A stretch of 64,000 nucleotides of DNA from Micromonospora rosaria (lineage in GTDB: Bacteria; Actinomycetota; Actinomycetes; Mycobacteriales; Micromonosporaceae): the NCBI RefSeq assembly GCF_001567585.1, contig NZ_LRQV01000011.1:27338-91337 (forward strand), in the 5' to 3' direction. A program made the position numbers and the translations under genes. The notes beneath the pieces are model-generated. The model saw only the letters and a program-made list of their open reading frames with translations. It had not been told where the DNA came from and made no database searches. Positions 56,144-64,000 of this stretch are shown here, piece by piece (positions within the stretch are counted from its first letter, which is position 1; each line of letters opens with the position of its first letter).

Positions 56144-57477
56144 GCCGGTTCGGTCTCGACCGGGGTGAGGGCCTCCAGTTGACCCCGGATCCGGGCGGCG
56201 TCACCGAGCACCAGCACGACCCCCCGGGCGGGGGCCAGGTAGCGCGCCGCCGCCTCGGCCACGTCCTCGACGGTGGCCCCGGCGAGCCGGGCCGCGTACT
56301 CGGCCAGGAACTCCAGCCGCAGCCCGTTGCTGGCGTACGCGCTGGTCAGCGAGGCGAGCCCGGCCTGGGTGGACATCCCGAGCTGGAGGGTGCCCAGAGC
56401 GTACTGGCGGGCCTGCTCCAACTCCTCCGCCTTCGGCGGCACCGACGCCAACCGGCCCAGCTCGTAGCTGGTCTCCAGCAGCGCCGGGCCGGTCACCTCG
56501 GTCGCCACGTCGGCGGCGGCCACCAGCACCGAGCCGGCGACCGAGTGCTCGACCGCCGAGTGCGGGCCGTACGTGTAGCCCTTGTCCTCGCGGATGTTCT
56601 CCACCCAGCGGGACGAGAAGTAGCCGCCGAAGAGGAGGTTCGCCAGTTGCAGCGGGGCGTGGTCGGGATGGGTGCGCCCGACCGCCGGCAACGCGATCCG
56701 CAGCGACGACTGCACCGAGTCGGGGCGGTCGACCAGCAGCAGCGGACCGGGTTCGAGCGGCGGGGTGGGCGGCAGGTCGGCCCGGTGGCCGGCGCCCCGC
56801 CAGTCGCCGAGCGCCCGCTCGGCCGCGTCCAGGGCCCGGTCCGGCTGGACGTCGCCGACCAGCACCAGCACCGCCTCGGCCGGATGCACCCGTTCGGCGT
56901 GCAGCCGGCGTAGCGCGGCCGGGCGGACGGCGCGGATCTGGTCGGGCTCCGGCGTCTGCACCGCGTACGGGTGCCGGCCGTAGATCCGCTTCAGCAGCGC
57001 GGCCCGCGCCAGGTGCGCCGGCTGGCTCTGGGCCACCTGCACCCGGTCGATCAGCCGGTCCCGTTCGGTGGCCACCTCCCCGTTCGGGTACGTGGCCCCG
57101 GTGAGCACCTCGGCGAGGATCTCCAGCATCCGGTCCAGCCCGGTGACCAGCCCGGCGCCGGTGACCATCAGCCGGTCCGGGTCGAGCCCGGCGGAGAGCC
57201 CGCCGCCGACCTTCTGCAACTCGGCGGCGAGCTGCACGCTCGACATCGTCGGGGTGCCGGAGAGCATGGTCTGCGACAGCAGCGCCCCCCGGGCCAGGTG
57301 GGTCCGGCCGAACGGCATCCAGAGCCGCAGCTCCACCAGCGGGACCGCCGGGCGACGTACCGCGATCACGGTGAGGCCGTTCGGCAGCCGCCGCTCGGCC
57401 TGCTTCGGCGGCTTCAGCCGGCGGTTGCGCCCCAGCGGGGGCAGCGTACGGACGGCGGTGTCGACGGTCGCCGTCAC
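56140..57477 (-). CDS. M16-family protein, non-catalytic partner
   Basis: A 445-residue M16 (insulinase/PqqL-like) protein. The overall fold is kept (LPNGLTVIAVRRPAVPLVEL, ALLKRIYGRHPYAVQTPEPD, SRWVENIREDKGYTYGPHSA), but at the place of the zinc motif HxxEH it reads GALLSQTMLSGT, so it cannot bind zinc. It resembles the inactive half of two-subunit M16 peptidases, with the active half encoded directly upstream (GTGA overlap). The pair probably works as a heterodimer on peptides. Confidence 0.9.
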   Translation of the reverse strand: MTATVDTAVRTLPPLGRNRRLKPPKQAERRLPNGLTVIAVRRPAVPLVELRLWMPFGRTHLARGALLSQTMLSGTPTMSSVQLAAELQKVGGGLSAGLDPDRLMVTGAGLVTGLDRMLEILAEVLTGATYPNGEVATERDRLIDRVQVAQSQPAHLARAALLKRIYGRHPYAVQTPEPDQIRAVRPAALRRLHAERVHPAEAVLVLVGDVQPDRALDAAERALGDWRGAGHRADLPPTPPLEPGPLLLVDRPDSVQSSLRIALPAVGRTHPDHAPLQLANLLFGGYFSSRWVENIREDKGYTYGPHSAVEHSVAGSVLVAAADVATEVTGPALLETSYELGRLASVPPKAEELEQARQYALGTLQLGMSTQAGLASLTSAYASNGLRLEFLAEYAARLAGATVEDVAEAAARYLAPARGVVLVLGDAARIRGQLEALTPVETEPA

Positions 57478-58784
57478 CTGGCACCTCCCGGAATGACCTC
57501 GATCGACGCGCGGCGCTCCGGCCGCAGGGTGGCGGCGGCGGCCCGGACCTGGTCGGTGGTGACCCCGCCGACCAGCCGGGGCAGTTCGTTGAGCAGCCCG
57601 GGCTCGCCGCGCTGCTGTTCCAGCACGGCCATCCGCAGCGCCCGCCCGAGCACCGCGTCGGTGTCGCGCAGCAGGTGGGTCGCCATCCGGGCCTGGGTGC
57701 GGGCCAGCTCGTCGGCGGGCAGCCCGTCGGTGGCGAGCCGGTCCAGTTCCTCGTCGACGACGCGCAGCACCTTGTCCACGTCCCCGCCGGGCGGCAGGTG
57801 CGCCTGGAGCAGCAGGGCGGTGGGGTCACGGACGTCGAACGGGTCGCCCATGAAGCCGAGGTACCCGCTGAGCCCGGTCACCGCCCGGTCCCGCTGGACC
57901 AGCCGCTCGACCAGGCGGGACGCCTCCCCGTCGGTGAGCACCTCGGCCAGCACCACGTACGGCAGGTAGCCGGCGAAGTCGCCGATCGGGTCGGGTACCC
58001 GCCAGGCCGCCGCCACCGCCGGCAGCGGCGCGAGGCGGTCGGTGTACGTCTGCCGGCGCTCGGCGGTCAGGTCCGGCTCGGCGAAGTCGGGCCGGCGCGG
58101 GGCGGGCCGGGCCGGGACGTCGCCGAAGTGCCGTTCGATCAGCGTGGTCGCCTCGGCCACGTCGAGGTCCCCGCTGACCGCGAGCACGGCGTTGCCGGTG
58201 GCGTAGTACCGGCGGAAGAAGTCGGTGGCCTCGTCGACCGTGGCCGACTCCAGGTCGGTGAAGGAGCCGTACCCGTCGTGGGCGTTGGGGAAGGTGTCGA
58301 ACATGACCGGCGGCAGGGTCAGCCAGGGGAACCCGCCGTACGGCCGGTTCAGCACGTTGACCCGGATCTCCTCCTTGACCACGTCGACCTGGTTGCGGAG
58401 GTTCTCCTCGGTCAGCCGGGGGCCACGCATCCGGTCGGCCTCCAGGAACAGCGCCCGTTCCAGGGCGTTGCTCGGCAGGGTCTCGTAGTAGTCGGTGTAG
58501 TCCAGGTGGGTGGAGCCGTTGAAGGTGCCCCCGGCGCCCTGGACGTGCCGGAAGTGGGCCAGCTTCTCCAGGTTCTCCGAGCCCTGGAACATCAGGTGCT
58601 CGAAGAGGTGGGCGAAGCCGGTGCGCCCCTCCGGCTCGGACCGGATGCCGACGTCGTAGAGGACCGCCACCCCGACGACCGGGGCGCTGCGGTCCGGGGT
58701 CAGCACCACCCGCAGGCCGTTGTCGAGGGTGAACCGCTCGACCGGGTACTTCGTCGCTGGAATTCTGGATCTCCGCGCCGCCAC
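57474..58784 (-). CDS. M16-family zinc peptidase, catalytic subunit
   Basis: A 436-residue M16 peptidase. HLFEHLMFQG (His59-Leu-Phe-Glu62-His63) is the inverted zinc motif, with the distal Glu in QVDVVKEEIRVN. FTLDNGLRVVLTPDRSAPVV, GTFNGSTHLDYTDYYETLPS and AVSGDLDVAEATTLIERHFG complete the N-terminal half. The C-terminal half (about 235-430) has no metal site, as usual. The GTG at 58784 lies 6 bases after TAAGGT (minus strand), hence probably leaderless. It heads a three-gene operon with the inactive partner and nudC. Confidence 0.94.
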   Translation of the reverse strand: MAARRSRIPATKYPVERFTLDNGLRVVLTPDRSAPVVGVAVLYDVGIRSEPEGRTGFAHLFEHLMFQGSENLEKLAHFRHVQGAGGTFNGSTHLDYTDYYETLPSNALERALFLEADRMRGPRLTEENLRNQVDVVKEEIRVNVLNRPYGGFPWLTLPPVMFDTFPNAHDGYGSFTDLESATVDEATDFFRRYYATGNAVLAVSGDLDVAEATTLIERHFGDVPARPAPRRPDFAEPDLTAERRQTYTDRLAPLPAVAAAWRVPDPIGDFAGYLPYVVLAEVLTDGEASRLVERLVQRDRAVTGLSGYLGFMGDPFDVRDPTALLLQAHLPPGGDVDKVLRVVDEELDRLATDGLPADELARTQARMATHLLRDTDAVLGRALRMAVLEQQRGEPGLLNELPRLVGGVTTDQVRAAAATLRPERRASIEVIPGGAR

Positions 58785-58951
58785 AGGACGACCTTAACCC
58801 GCCGGCCCCGGGCACCGCGCCGACTGCTCGACCCGACGCCGGGGGCGGGCGCCGACGACGCCCACCCCGCCGGCCGGCCGACCCGCGCCGGTCCGCGCGC
58901 TTTGCCCCGCTCGCCGGGATGTGCGCGCTCGTCCACGATCCGGATCCCGGC

Positions 58952-58999
58952 TTGACCGGAGCCGTCCGCATGACCCAGTATCCCTATCAATCAGGTAGG
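58952..58999 (+). promoter_or_regulatory. Rrf2 gene promoter and operator
   Basis: TTGACC (58952-58957) and CAGTAT (58976-58981) are 18 bases apart. The dyad CCTATCAATCAGGTAGG (58983-58999) covers the predicted start, so the Rrf2 protein could repress its own gene. Confidence 0.55.
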
Positions 59000-59052
59000 A
59001 GAACTTTAGTTTCCGACCCGACGGCCCCGCGCGGCCATCGGGCACCACAGTG

Positions 59053-59532
59053 ATGGGAACCGATGCGACGATGTACGTGCTGGCTCGCGGCGACTACGCC
59101 CTCCGGGCCATGCTGGCCATCGCCGCGGCGCGTGAGGGCCTGGTCAAGGCCGCTGCCCTCGCCGCCAGCCAGGACATCCCGCTCAGCTTTCTGCAGGGCA
59201 TCCTGCTGGACCTGCGCCGGGGCGGCCTGCTGTACAGCCACCGGGGCGTCGAGGGCGGCTACACCCTCGCCCGGCCGGCTGCGGAGATCTCCGTCGGGGA
59301 CGTCCTGCGCGCGGTCAGCGGCGTCCTCACCGTGGTCCGTGGACTGCCGGCCGACACCACCAGCTACCGGGGCGCCGCCGCCGGTCTGCGCCGGGTGTGG
59401 CTCGACATCCACGAGGCGATCGGCGACGTCGTCGACCGCACCAGCCTCGCCGACCTGCTCGGCGGGGACGGCGTGATCCCGACGCCCGCCGTGGAGGCCG
59501 CGCGCACCGGCAAGGGAGCCGGACCGACCTGA
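59053..59532 (+). CDS. Rrf2-family transcriptional regulator (cluster-less)
   Basis: A 159-residue Rrf2 protein: MYVLARGDYALRAMLAIAAA, VKAAALAASQDIPLSFLQGI then LLDLRRGGLLYSHRGVEGGY. There is no cysteine at all, so it cannot hold the Fe-S cluster of IscR/NsrR/RirA and is more like CymR, the cysteine-metabolism regulator. It precedes an ABC importer of the sulfonate type by 84 bases, so sulfur control is the likely role. The start is uncertain: ATG 59053, or ATG 59071 which gives the conserved MYVLARGDYALRA. Confidence 0.85.
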   Translation: MGTDATMYVLARGDYALRAMLAIAAAREGLVKAAALAASQDIPLSFLQGILLDLRRGGLLYSHRGVEGGYTLARPAAEISVGDVLRAVSGVLTVVRGLPADTTSYRGAAAGLRRVWLDIHEAIGDVVDRTSLADLLGGDGVIPTPAVEAARTGKGAGPT

Positions 59533-59616
59533 CCGCACCCGCCCTTCTCACACATTCCGATAACTCCTTTCCCACCACACCCGATCAGGGGTCCTCCCCT
59601 CATGTCTGGAGTCGCA

Positions 59617-60711
59617 ATGAACTCGCGCACCTCCCGCTTCCGGCGGGTACGCGGCACCCGCCTCCTCGCCGCGACCGCCGCCGCGCTGCTGGCGGTCACC
59701 GGCCTCGCCGCCTGCGGCGGCGACGATGACGGGGCCGGCGACGGGTCCGGCGAGGCCACCGAACTGCGCCTCGGCCTCTTCCCGAACATCACCCACGCCC
59801 CGGCCCTGGTCGGCGTGCAGAACGGCATCTTCGCCGAGAAGTTCGGCAGCGACATCAAGCTCAGCACCACCCCGTTCAACGCCGGGCCGTCCGCGATCGA
59901 GGCGCTGTTCAACGGCGCGATCGACGCCACCTACATCGGCCCGAACCCGGCGATCAACGGCTGGGCGCAGTCGAAGGGCAGCGCGCTGCACATCATCGCG
60001 GGCAGCACCTCGGGGGGCGCCGCGCTGGTCGTCAAGCCGGGCATCAACAGCGTGCAGGACCTGCGCGGCAAGAAGATCGCCACGCCGCAGCTCGGCAACA
60101 CCCAGGACGTGGCGCTGCGCTACTGGCTCAAGAAGCAGGGCCTCAAGACCGACACCAGCGGCGGCGGCGACGTCTCGGTGCTGCCCACCCCGAACTCGGA
60201 GATCATCACCGCGTTCGGCAGCGGCGCGCTGGACGGCGCGTGGGTGCCCGAGCCGCACCTGAGCCGGCTGATCCTCGAACACGGCGCGAAGGTGCTGCTG
60301 GACGAGAAGGACGAGTGGCCCGGCGGGGAGTTCGTCACCACCCACCTGATCGTCCGCAAGGAGTTCCTCGACAAGAACCCCGGCCTGGTCAAGAAGCTCC
60401 TGGAGGGGCACATCGCCGCCGTCGACTTCGTCAACGGCAACCAGGAGCAGGCCGCGAAGGCCGCGAACGACCAGCTCCAGGCGCTCAGTGGCAACACGCT
60501 CAAGGAGGAGATCCTGAAGGCCTCGTTCGCCAACCTGACCTTCACCGTCGACCCGGTCGCGCCCTCGCTGTACGGCAGCGCCAAGCACGCCGAGGAGGTC
60601 GACCTGCTCGACCCGGTCGACCTGAACGGCATCTACCACCTCGGCCCGCTCAACGACCTGCTCAAGGCGGCCGGCAAGCCCGAGGTCAGCGCCGAGGGCG
60701 GCAGCTCGTGA
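59617..60711 (+). CDS. ABC importer substrate-binding lipoprotein (SsuA/TauA-like)
   Basis: A 364-residue binding protein. LLAATAAALLAVTGLAAC is a lipoprotein signal with lipobox LAAC. ELRLGLFPNITHAPALVGVQ, PFNAGPSAIEALFNGAIDAT, GPNPAINGWAQSKGSALHII, KKIATPQLGNTQDVALRYWL and GALDGAWVPEPHLSRLILEH follow the NMT1/SsuA-like fold for sulfonate, taurine or nitrate. GGAG before the ATG at 59617 decides the start against an ATG at 59602. It is followed by an overlapping ATPase and then a permease. Sulfonate is favoured because a CymR-like gene precedes it. Confidence 0.92.
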   Translation: MNSRTSRFRRVRGTRLLAATAAALLAVTGLAACGGDDDGAGDGSGEATELRLGLFPNITHAPALVGVQNGIFAEKFGSDIKLSTTPFNAGPSAIEALFNGAIDATYIGPNPAINGWAQSKGSALHIIAGSTSGGAALVVKPGINSVQDLRGKKIATPQLGNTQDVALRYWLKKQGLKTDTSGGGDVSVLPTPNSEIITAFGSGALDGAWVPEPHLSRLILEHGAKVLLDEKDEWPGGEFVTTHLIVRKEFLDKNPGLVKKLLEGHIAAVDFVNGNQEQAAKAANDQLQALSGNTLKEEILKASFANLTFTVDPVAPSLYGSAKHAEEVDLLDPVDLNGIYHLGPLNDLLKAAGKPEVSAEGGSS

Positions 60712-61502
60712 GCCTGCTCGACCGAGGCGTCGTCGGGGCGGCCGGGTCCGGGGACACCCCCGGGCCGGTCCGCCTCGGCGGCGTGTCCAAAGCGTACGGG
60801 CGGGGACGGTCCGCCCTGCTCGCCCTCGACCGGGTCTCGCTGACCGTCGAGCCGGGCGAGTTCGTCTGCCTGCTCGGCGCCTCCGGGTGCGGCAAGAGCA
60901 CCCTGCTCTCCCTGGTCGCCGGGCTCGACCCGGCCAGCGGCGGCACCATCGACCTCGGCGGCCACCGGGTGTCGATGATGTTCCAGGAGCCGGCGCTGTT
61001 TCCCTGGCTGACCGTGTCCCGCAACGTGGAGATCGCGATGCGGCTGCGCGGTGTCGGCCGCGAGCAGCGGCGGGAACGGGCCGCCGCGCTGCTGGAGACC
61101 GTCCGGCTCACCGGGTTCGGGCGGAAGCGACCGCACGAGCTCTCCGGCGGGATGCGGCAGCGGGTCGCGCTGGCCCGCGCCCTGGCGCAGGACGCCGACC
61201 TGCTGCTGATGGACGAGCCGTTCGGCGCGCTGGACGCGATGACCCGCGACATCCTGCACGACGAGTTGGAACGCATCTGGCGGGAGCGGTCGCTGACCGT
61301 GCTCTTCGTCACGCACAACGTGCGTGAGGCGGTCCGGCTCGGCGACCGGGTGATCCTGCTCAGCAGCCGGCCCGGCCGGATCATCGAGGAGTTCCCGGTC
61401 GAGCAGCCCCGGCCGCGCCGGATCGACTCCCCCGAGGTCGCCGGGCTCGCCGCCACCATCACCGACCGGCTCCGCGCGGAGGTGTCCCGCCATGCCCAGT
61501 GA
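60708..61502 (+). CDS. ABC importer ATPase (SsuB/TauB-like)
   Basis: A 264-residue ATPase. LLGASGCGKSTLLSLVAGLD is Walker A, LSGGMRQRVALARALAQDAD the signature, LLLMDEPFGALDAMTR Walker B, and FVTHNVREAVRLGDRV the H-loop. MMFQEPALFPWLTVSRNVEI is the Q-loop of the nitrate/sulfonate/taurine class. The GTG at 60708 overlaps the binding-protein stop (GTGA). Confidence 0.95.
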   Translation: MSLLDRGVVGAAGSGDTPGPVRLGGVSKAYGRGRSALLALDRVSLTVEPGEFVCLLGASGCGKSTLLSLVAGLDPASGGTIDLGGHRVSMMFQEPALFPWLTVSRNVEIAMRLRGVGREQRRERAAALLETVRLTGFGRKRPHELSGGMRQRVALARALAQDADLLLMDEPFGALDAMTRDILHDELERIWRERSLTVLFVTHNVREAVRLGDRVILLSSRPGRIIEEFPVEQPRPRRIDSPEVAGLAATITDRLRAEVSRHAQ

Positions 61503-62418
61503 AACCCCGACCACCGGGCCGGCGCTCGCCGACCCGGACACCGCACGCCGGCAGCCGGGCGGCTCCACCGCCGACGAGGTCACCGGCCTGGACGCGCTCG
61601 AACTCGCATCCACCCGGGCCGACAGCCGGGTTGCCGACGTCGGTCGGGCGGTGTGGAGCACCACCTGGCCGAAGCTGCTCGCCATCGCGCTGGTCATCGC
61701 CGCCTGGCAGGTGCTCTACCTGAGCGAGTGGAAGCCGCCCTTCGCGCTGCCCGCGCCGATGACCGTCTTCGACGACATCCGGGAACTGGTGGTCAGCCCG
61801 GACTTCCCCCGGGCCATCGCCATCACCGCCCAGCGGGCCCTCACCGGCTTCCTGCTCGCCGTGGTCATCGGCACGCTGATCGGCGCGGCGGTGGCCCGGT
61901 TCCGGCCGCTGCGCGCCGCGATCGGGTCGTTGATCACCGGTCTGCAGACCATGCCGTCGATCATCTGGTTCCCGTTCGCGATCCTGCTGTTCCAGATCAG
62001 CGAGACGGCGATCCTGTTCGTGGTGGTGATCGGCGCGGCCCCGTCGATCGCCAACGGGCTGATCGGTGGGATCGACTACGTCCCGCCGACCTGGCTGCGG
62101 GTCGGCAAGGTGCTCGGGATGCGCGGCCTGTCGCTCTACCGGTTCCTGATCCTGCCGGCGTCGCTGCCGTCGTTCATCTCCGGGCTCAAGCAGGGCTGGG
62201 CGTTCGCCTGGCGCAGCCTGATGGCCGGTGAGCTGCTGGTGATCGTGGCCGGGCAGGGCTCCATCGGTTCGCTGATGCAGGGGGCCCGGGAGTTCAACAA
62301 CGCGCCCCGGCTGCTCTCCTGGATCATCATCGTGCTGGTGCTCGGCATCCTGGTGGACATCCTGTTCAACGCCGCCGACAACGCGCTGCGCCGGCGGTGG
62401 GGCCTCCAGCAGAGCTGA
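61492..62418 (+). CDS. ABC importer permease (SsuC/TauC-like)
   Basis: A 308-residue permease with about six helices (KLLAIALVIAAWQVLYLSEW onward). A 50-residue polar, cytoplasmic N-terminus (residues 1-50) precedes the first helix. Family marks: ALPAPMTVFDDIRELV, RALTGFLLAVVIGTLIGAAV, SLITGLQTMPSIIWFPFAIL, and the EAA-like loop RVGKVLGMRGLSLYRFLILP. Its ATG overlaps the ATPase gene by 11 bases. A strong hairpin follows. Confidence 0.95.
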   Translation: MPSETPTTGPALADPDTARRQPGGSTADEVTGLDALELASTRADSRVADVGRAVWSTTWPKLLAIALVIAAWQVLYLSEWKPPFALPAPMTVFDDIRELVVSPDFPRAIAITAQRALTGFLLAVVIGTLIGAAVARFRPLRAAIGSLITGLQTMPSIIWFPFAILLFQISETAILFVVVIGAAPSIANGLIGGIDYVPPTWLRVGKVLGMRGLSLYRFLILPASLPSFISGLKQGWAFAWRSLMAGELLVIVAGQGSIGSLMQGAREFNNAPRLLSWIIIVLVLGILVDILFNAADNALRRRWGLQQS

Positions 62419-62432
62419 CCGTCGGGTACGGC

Positions 62433-62474
62433 ACCGGCCGCGTACCCGCCCCGGCGGGCGGGTACGCGGCCGGT
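62433..62474. terminator. Bidirectional terminator of the importer operon
   Basis: ACCGGCCGCGTACCCGCCC (62433-62451) and GGGCGGGTACGCGGCCGGT (62456-62474) form a perfect 19-bp stem with a 4-base loop, between the permease gene and the convergent helicase gene. Confidence 0.9.
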
Positions 62475-62496
62475 CTGCCGTCGGCGGACGGCGCGG

Positions 62497-63891
62497 TCAG
62501 GAGGCGCGCGGCCGGCGCGGGCGGCGGGACCGGCCCGGGGCGCGGCGGCGGCCACCCCCGTCACCCGGTGCCGACGCCGACGCGGTCGACGCCGGGGCCG
62601 GCGGGGTGGCGATGGTCACCGGTACGCCGGAGGGCTCCCGGGCGCCGGTCACCCGGGCCAGCCCGGTCTCGTCCCGGACCGGGTGCGGCCGGATGCCGGC
62701 GGCGGTCATCAGCCGGGACACGTCCCGCCGCTGCTCGGGCAGGACCAGGGTGACCACGGTGCCGGACTCCCCCGCGCGGGCGGTCCGGCCGCCCCGGTGC
62801 AGGTAGTCCTTCGCCTCGGTCGGCGGGTCGACGTTGACCACCAGGTCCAGCCCGTCCACGTGGATGCCCCGGGCCGCCACGTCGGTCGCCACCAGGGCGG
62901 TCACCTGACCGTTGCGGAACTGCTCCAGGATCCGGGTCCGCTGCGGCTGCGACTTCCCACCGTGCAGCGCGGCGGCGCGTACCCCCTTGGTGAGCAACTG
63001 CCGGGCCACCCGGTCGGCGCGGTGCTTGGTCCCGATGAACAGGATGGTGCGCCCGTCACGGGCGGCGATCCGGGCCAGCGTGGCCGGCTTGTCGGCGGCC
63101 TCCACGTGCAGCACGTGGTGGGCCATCGCGGTCACCGTCGCGGTGCCCGGGTCCACCGAGTGCGCCACCGGGTCGGTGAGGAACCGGCGGACCAGCCGGT
63201 CCACGCCACCGTCGAGGGTGGCGGAGAAGAGCAGCCGCTGCCCGTCCGGGGCGACCTGCTCCAGCAGCTTCGTCACCTGGGGCAGGAAGCCCATGTCGGC
63301 CATCTGGTCGGCCTCGTCGAGCACGGTCACCTCGACCTGGTCGAGCCGGGCGTCGCCCCGGTCGATCAGGTCGTGCAGCCGGCCCGGGGTCGCCACCAGC
63401 ACCTCGGCCCCGGCCCGCAGGGTCTCCGCCTGCCGGTTCAGGGAGAGCCCGCCGACGACCGTGGCGGTCCGCAGGCCGACCGCACGGGCGTACGGGTGCA
63501 GGGCGGCGGTCACCTGCTGGGCCAGTTCCCGGGTCGGTACCAGCACGAGGGCGAGCGGCCGGCCGGCGCGGGCCCGCCGGCCCGCCGTCCGGTGCAGCAG
63601 CGCCAGCCCGAAGGCGAGGGTCTTGCCGGAGCCGGTCCGGCCCCGGCCGAGCACGTCCCGGCCGGCGAGCGCGTCCGGGAGGGTGGCCGTCTGGATCGGG
63701 AACGGCCGGTCGATGCCCTGCGCCGTCAGGGCGGCCAACAGCGCCGGGGCGAGCCCGGTCGCGGCGAACGTCGGCCCGTCCGGGGTCGACGCGGCGGCTG
63801 CGGGCGTGGCCGGGGCGGCCGACGGGATCGTCGACCGGGATGCCGGCGACGTCATCGTCGACGGTCTCGTCGACGGGGCGGAAACGGTCAT
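62497..63891 (-). CDS. DEAD-box RNA helicase (RhlE-like)
   Basis: A 464-residue DEAD-box protein. Q motif FAATGLAPALLAALTAQGID then FPIQ, motif I GRGRTGSGKTLAF, Ia PTRELAQQV, Ib TPGRLHDLI, motif II VLDEADQM, motif III FSATL, motif V ATDVAARGIHVDGLD and motif VI HRGGRTARAG. The N-terminal 40 and C-terminal 50 residues are low-complexity, the latter basic (GGGRRRAPGRSRRPRRPRAS). It remodels RNA in ribosome assembly or decay. The ATG at 63891 has GAGGAAGG 7 bases before, partly buried in a hairpin. Confidence 0.95.
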   Translation of the reverse strand: MTVSAPSTRPSTMTSPASRSTIPSAAPATPAAAASTPDGPTFAATGLAPALLAALTAQGIDRPFPIQTATLPDALAGRDVLGRGRTGSGKTLAFGLALLHRTAGRRARAGRPLALVLVPTRELAQQVTAALHPYARAVGLRTATVVGGLSLNRQAETLRAGAEVLVATPGRLHDLIDRGDARLDQVEVTVLDEADQMADMGFLPQVTKLLEQVAPDGQRLLFSATLDGGVDRLVRRFLTDPVAHSVDPGTATVTAMAHHVLHVEAADKPATLARIAARDGRTILFIGTKHRADRVARQLLTKGVRAAALHGGKSQPQRTRILEQFRNGQVTALVATDVAARGIHVDGLDLVVNVDPPTEAKDYLHRGGRTARAGESGTVVTLVLPEQRRDVSRLMTAAGIRPHPVRDETGLARVTGAREPSGVPVTIATPPAPASTASASAPGDGGGRRRAPGRSRRPRRPRAS

Positions 63892-64000
63892 GGTGAAGCC
63901 TTCCTCGACGCGGCACGTGTCGAGGAGGCGCGCTGGACGGCGCGGTCACCGGCGGCGGGGCCGCCGGTGGTCACAAGCACGAACCGGGGTGGGGCGGCCG
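63892..64000 (-). promoter_or_regulatory. Structured 5' leader of the helicase gene
   Basis: CCTCGAC (63903-63909) and GTCGAGG (63919-63925) form a 7-bp hairpin whose minus-strand arm overlaps the GAGG of the ribosome site. Further out CACCGGCGGC (63947-63956) and GCCGCCGGTG (63960-63969) form a 10-bp stem. The leader could mask translation initiation. Confidence 0.55.

Noticed and set aside
58785..59052. A second cysteine leader peptide before the Rrf2/importer genes
   Set aside because: I looked for an RHVD-type frame on both strands here and in 59533-59616; none was found.

Overview
The window is chromosomal DNA of a very GC-rich actinomycete. The gene order, GTG/TTG starts, many leaderless promoters, WhiB proteins, a nickel superoxide dismutase, the SigR/RsrA pair and a mycoredoxin all fit Actinobacteria. 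I favour Micromonosporaceae, partly from a recurrent GGGCCCC hairpin with a GTTAACG loop; this family-level placement is inference. I see no phage, insertion sequence, CRISPR array or biosynthetic gene cluster.

Layout. 0-1.6 kb: end of a malic enzyme gene, sodX/sodN (Ni-SOD and its protease) and an orphan RsbW-like gene. 1.8-4 kb: membrane protein, diacylglycerol-kinase-like lipid kinase and whiB1 with CRP-like boxes. 4-7.8 kb: sulfur assimilation operon (leader peptide, sirA, 52-residue zinc-ribbon protein, cysH, sirohydrochlorin chelatase). 8-17 kb: GT-C glycosyltransferase, PdtaS-like kinase, SIS sugar isomerase, TPR protein, DHA2 exporter with divergent TetR. 17-25.6 kb: biotin-carrier protein, bL37, rsrA-sigR, a whiB paralogue, SRAP protein, aroA, rsgA, hisN and a membrane protein. 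25.7-36.3 kb: glycosyltransferase, STAS/ATPase fusion, DUF5709, MacRS-like two-component system, anti-sigma ATPase, PRPP synthetase-like protein, glpK, purC, lipoprotein. 36.5-37 kb: two identical initiator tRNAs. 37-56 kb: UPF0182, Lon-PDZ protease, DUF2342, metallopeptidase, DUF5679, ThiF, ABC1 kinase, whiB7, uvrD2, mycoredoxin, MFS exporter, XRE/DUF397 pair and nudC. 56-62.4 kb: M16 peptidase pair, then an Rrf2 regulator and an ABC importer. 62.5-64 kb: DEAD-box helicase.

How it works together. Redox and sulfur themes recur: Ni-SOD, SigR/RsrA, a mycoredoxin with a SigR-type promoter, an APS reductase/sulfite reductase operon behind a cysteine leader peptide, and an Rrf2-linked importer of sulfonate type. 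From memory, the blocks 2-24 kb and 37-56 kb match Mycobacterium tuberculosis gene order around Rv3193c-Rv3228 (Lon-PDZ, ABC1, whiB7, uvrD2, mrx1, nudC; whiB1, pdtaS, rshA, sigH, SRAP, aroA, rsgA), so this is largely an ancestral actinobacterial core segment with local insertions.

The most interesting points are regulatory: a whiB7 leader with an upstream reading frame and a strong intrinsic terminator, the sirA leader peptide, two SigR-type promoters, paired CRP boxes at whiB1, a DnaA-box cluster, and a Shine-Dalgarno-masking hairpin at the helicase gene. I found no clearly undescribed multi-gene system.
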